Of a stretch of DNA of 64,000 nucleotides, positions 63,403-64,000 are shown one piece after another. Under the pieces are notes generated by a model. The model did no database searches, was not told where the DNA came from, and worked only from the letters and a program-made list of their open reading frames with translations. The translations under genes were made by a program, and so were the position numbers. How positions within the stretch are numbered: the first letter of the stretch is position 1; every line of letters starts with the position of its first letter. The stretch spans positions 4,191,501 to 4,255,500 of the forward strand of contig NZ_CP007511.1 of NCBI RefSeq assembly GCF_000818015.1, written 5' to 3'. Origin of the DNA: Stutzerimonas balearica DSM 6083. Its GTDB lineage: Bacteria; Pseudomonadota; Gammaproteobacteria; Pseudomonadales; Pseudomonadaceae.

Positions 63403-64000
63403 ATGCCTCGCATGCCCCTGATCGGCGTTTCCGCTTGCACCCGTCAACTCGGTCATCACGGTTTCCATATTGCAGGCGACAAATACCTGCGCGCCGCGGC
63501 GATCGCCGGTATGCCCCTGATCATTCCGGCGCTGGACGAGCTGATCGACCAGACCACCTTGCTTGAACGTTTCGACGGCTTCCTGTTCACCGGTTCGCCA
63601 TCGAACGTCGAGCCGCACCACTACAACGGCCCTGCCAGCGAGGCCGGTACGCATCACGATCCGTCGCGCGACAGCCTGACGCTGCCGCTGATCCGCGCGG
63701 CGGTCGATGCGGGCATTCCGGTCTTCGGCATCTGCCGCGGCTTCCAGGAAATGAACGTCGCCTTTGGCGGCAGCCTGCACCAGAAGGTGCACGAAGCCGG
63801 GCCCTATCAAGACCATCGCGAGCGCCCCGACGATCCGCTGGAAGTACAGTATGGGTTGAGTCACCCGCTGCACGTGCAGCCGGGCGGCCTGCTCGAGCGC
63901 CTCGGCCTGCCGGCACAGATTCAGGTCAACTCCGTTCACGGCCAGGGGGTGGAGCGGCTGGGCACCGGCCTGCGTATCGAGGCGCTGGCCCCGGACGGGC
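63403..64000 (+). CDS. spuA: Gamma-glutamyl-GABA hydrolase (PuuD/SpuA-like), 5' part
   Basis: Class-I glutamine amidotransferase-like hydrolase that frees GABA from gamma-glutamyl-GABA. The visible 199 residues start MPRMPLIGVSACTRQLGHHG and carry the nucleophile in PVFGICRGFQEMNVAFGG and HHDPSRDSLTLPL, family hallmarks. QVNSVHGQGVERL leads to the catalytic His region; the gene runs off the window end with about 50 residues missing. It is divergent from the SpuB-like gene, so both ends of the putrescine route share one 253-bp promoter region, which contains TATAAAA near 63344. Confidence 0.9.
   Translation, partial: MPRMPLIGVSACTRQLGHHGFHIAGDKYLRAAAIAGMPLIIPALDELIDQTTLLERFDGFLFTGSPSNVEPHHYNGPASEAGTHHDPSRDSLTLPLIRAAVDAGIPVFGICRGFQEMNVAFGGSLHQKVHEAGPYQDHRERPDDPLEVQYGLSHPLHVQPGGLLERLGLPAQIQVNSVHGQGVERLGTGLRIEALAPDG

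Overview
The window is strongly GC-rich. Its gene content and order point to a gammaproteobacterium of the Pseudomonas stutzeri (Stutzerimonas) group. The reasons are the pycA-pycB / pycR / hexR / zwf neighbourhood known from Pseudomonas, an ectABCD-ask ectoine/hydroxyectoine cluster, a split-subunit pntAA-pntAB-pntB transhydrogenase, and the aguR-aguBA and spu polyamine genes. This assignment is from recognition; no database search was possible. No tRNA, rRNA, CRISPR array, transposase or integrase was seen.

Layout. 1-3650: symporter tail, a MocR regulator facing a PaiB-like protein, a GNAT acetyltransferase and an XRE regulator. 3825-6444: an amino-acid/Na+ symporter and a cytoplasmic asparaginase. 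6455-12788 (all minus): a bicarbonate-themed block with beta-carbonic anhydrase, glutaminase, a PII-like SbtB, an SbtA-family bicarbonate transporter and two-subunit pyruvate carboxylase. 13015-16751: PycR, a small unknown protein, HexR and glucose-6-phosphate dehydrogenase. 16752-17244: a repeat-rich non-coding stretch. 17245-22093: ectABCD plus the dedicated aspartokinase. 22258-23968: YdcH-like protein and a U32 tRNA-hydroxylation protein. 23969-31553 (minus): type II secretion genes gspEFGHIJKLM with no gspC or gspD next to them. 32075-34966: transhydrogenase. 35029-37001: YeiE-like regulator and YeiH-like exporter. 37171-40492: a DUF1127 gene, three tandem exported DUF2388 proteins and a coupled exported DUF4105 protein carrying a metallopeptidase-type HEIAH motif. 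40493-58560 (minus): an AT-rich immunity segment and half of a type VI secretion system (tagH, tssJKLM, phosphatase, kinase, vgrG, DUF4123 adaptor, VasX-like effector, immunity genes). 58842-64000: agmatine and putrescine catabolism.

How the parts fit. Imported or hydrated bicarbonate (SbtA, carbonic anhydrase) can feed pyruvate carboxylase. The oxaloacetate formed is the precursor of aspartate, which the ectoine-specific aspartokinase and EctABCD convert to osmolytes. Glutaminase and asparaginase release ammonium and glutamate/aspartate. The T6SS genes encode the membrane complex (TssJLM), the baseplate connector TssK, post-translational control (kinase, phosphatase, FHA protein) and a loaded spike (VgrG, adaptor, effector). 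The sheath, tube, remaining baseplate and ClpV genes are not in this window. AguA and AguB turn agmatine into putrescine, which the SpuB-like ligase and SpuA-like hydrolase route to GABA.

The least-described material is the DUF2388 x3 / DUF4105 cluster (37470-40492) and the immunity gene family with two intact copies and one decayed copy (40792-42844).
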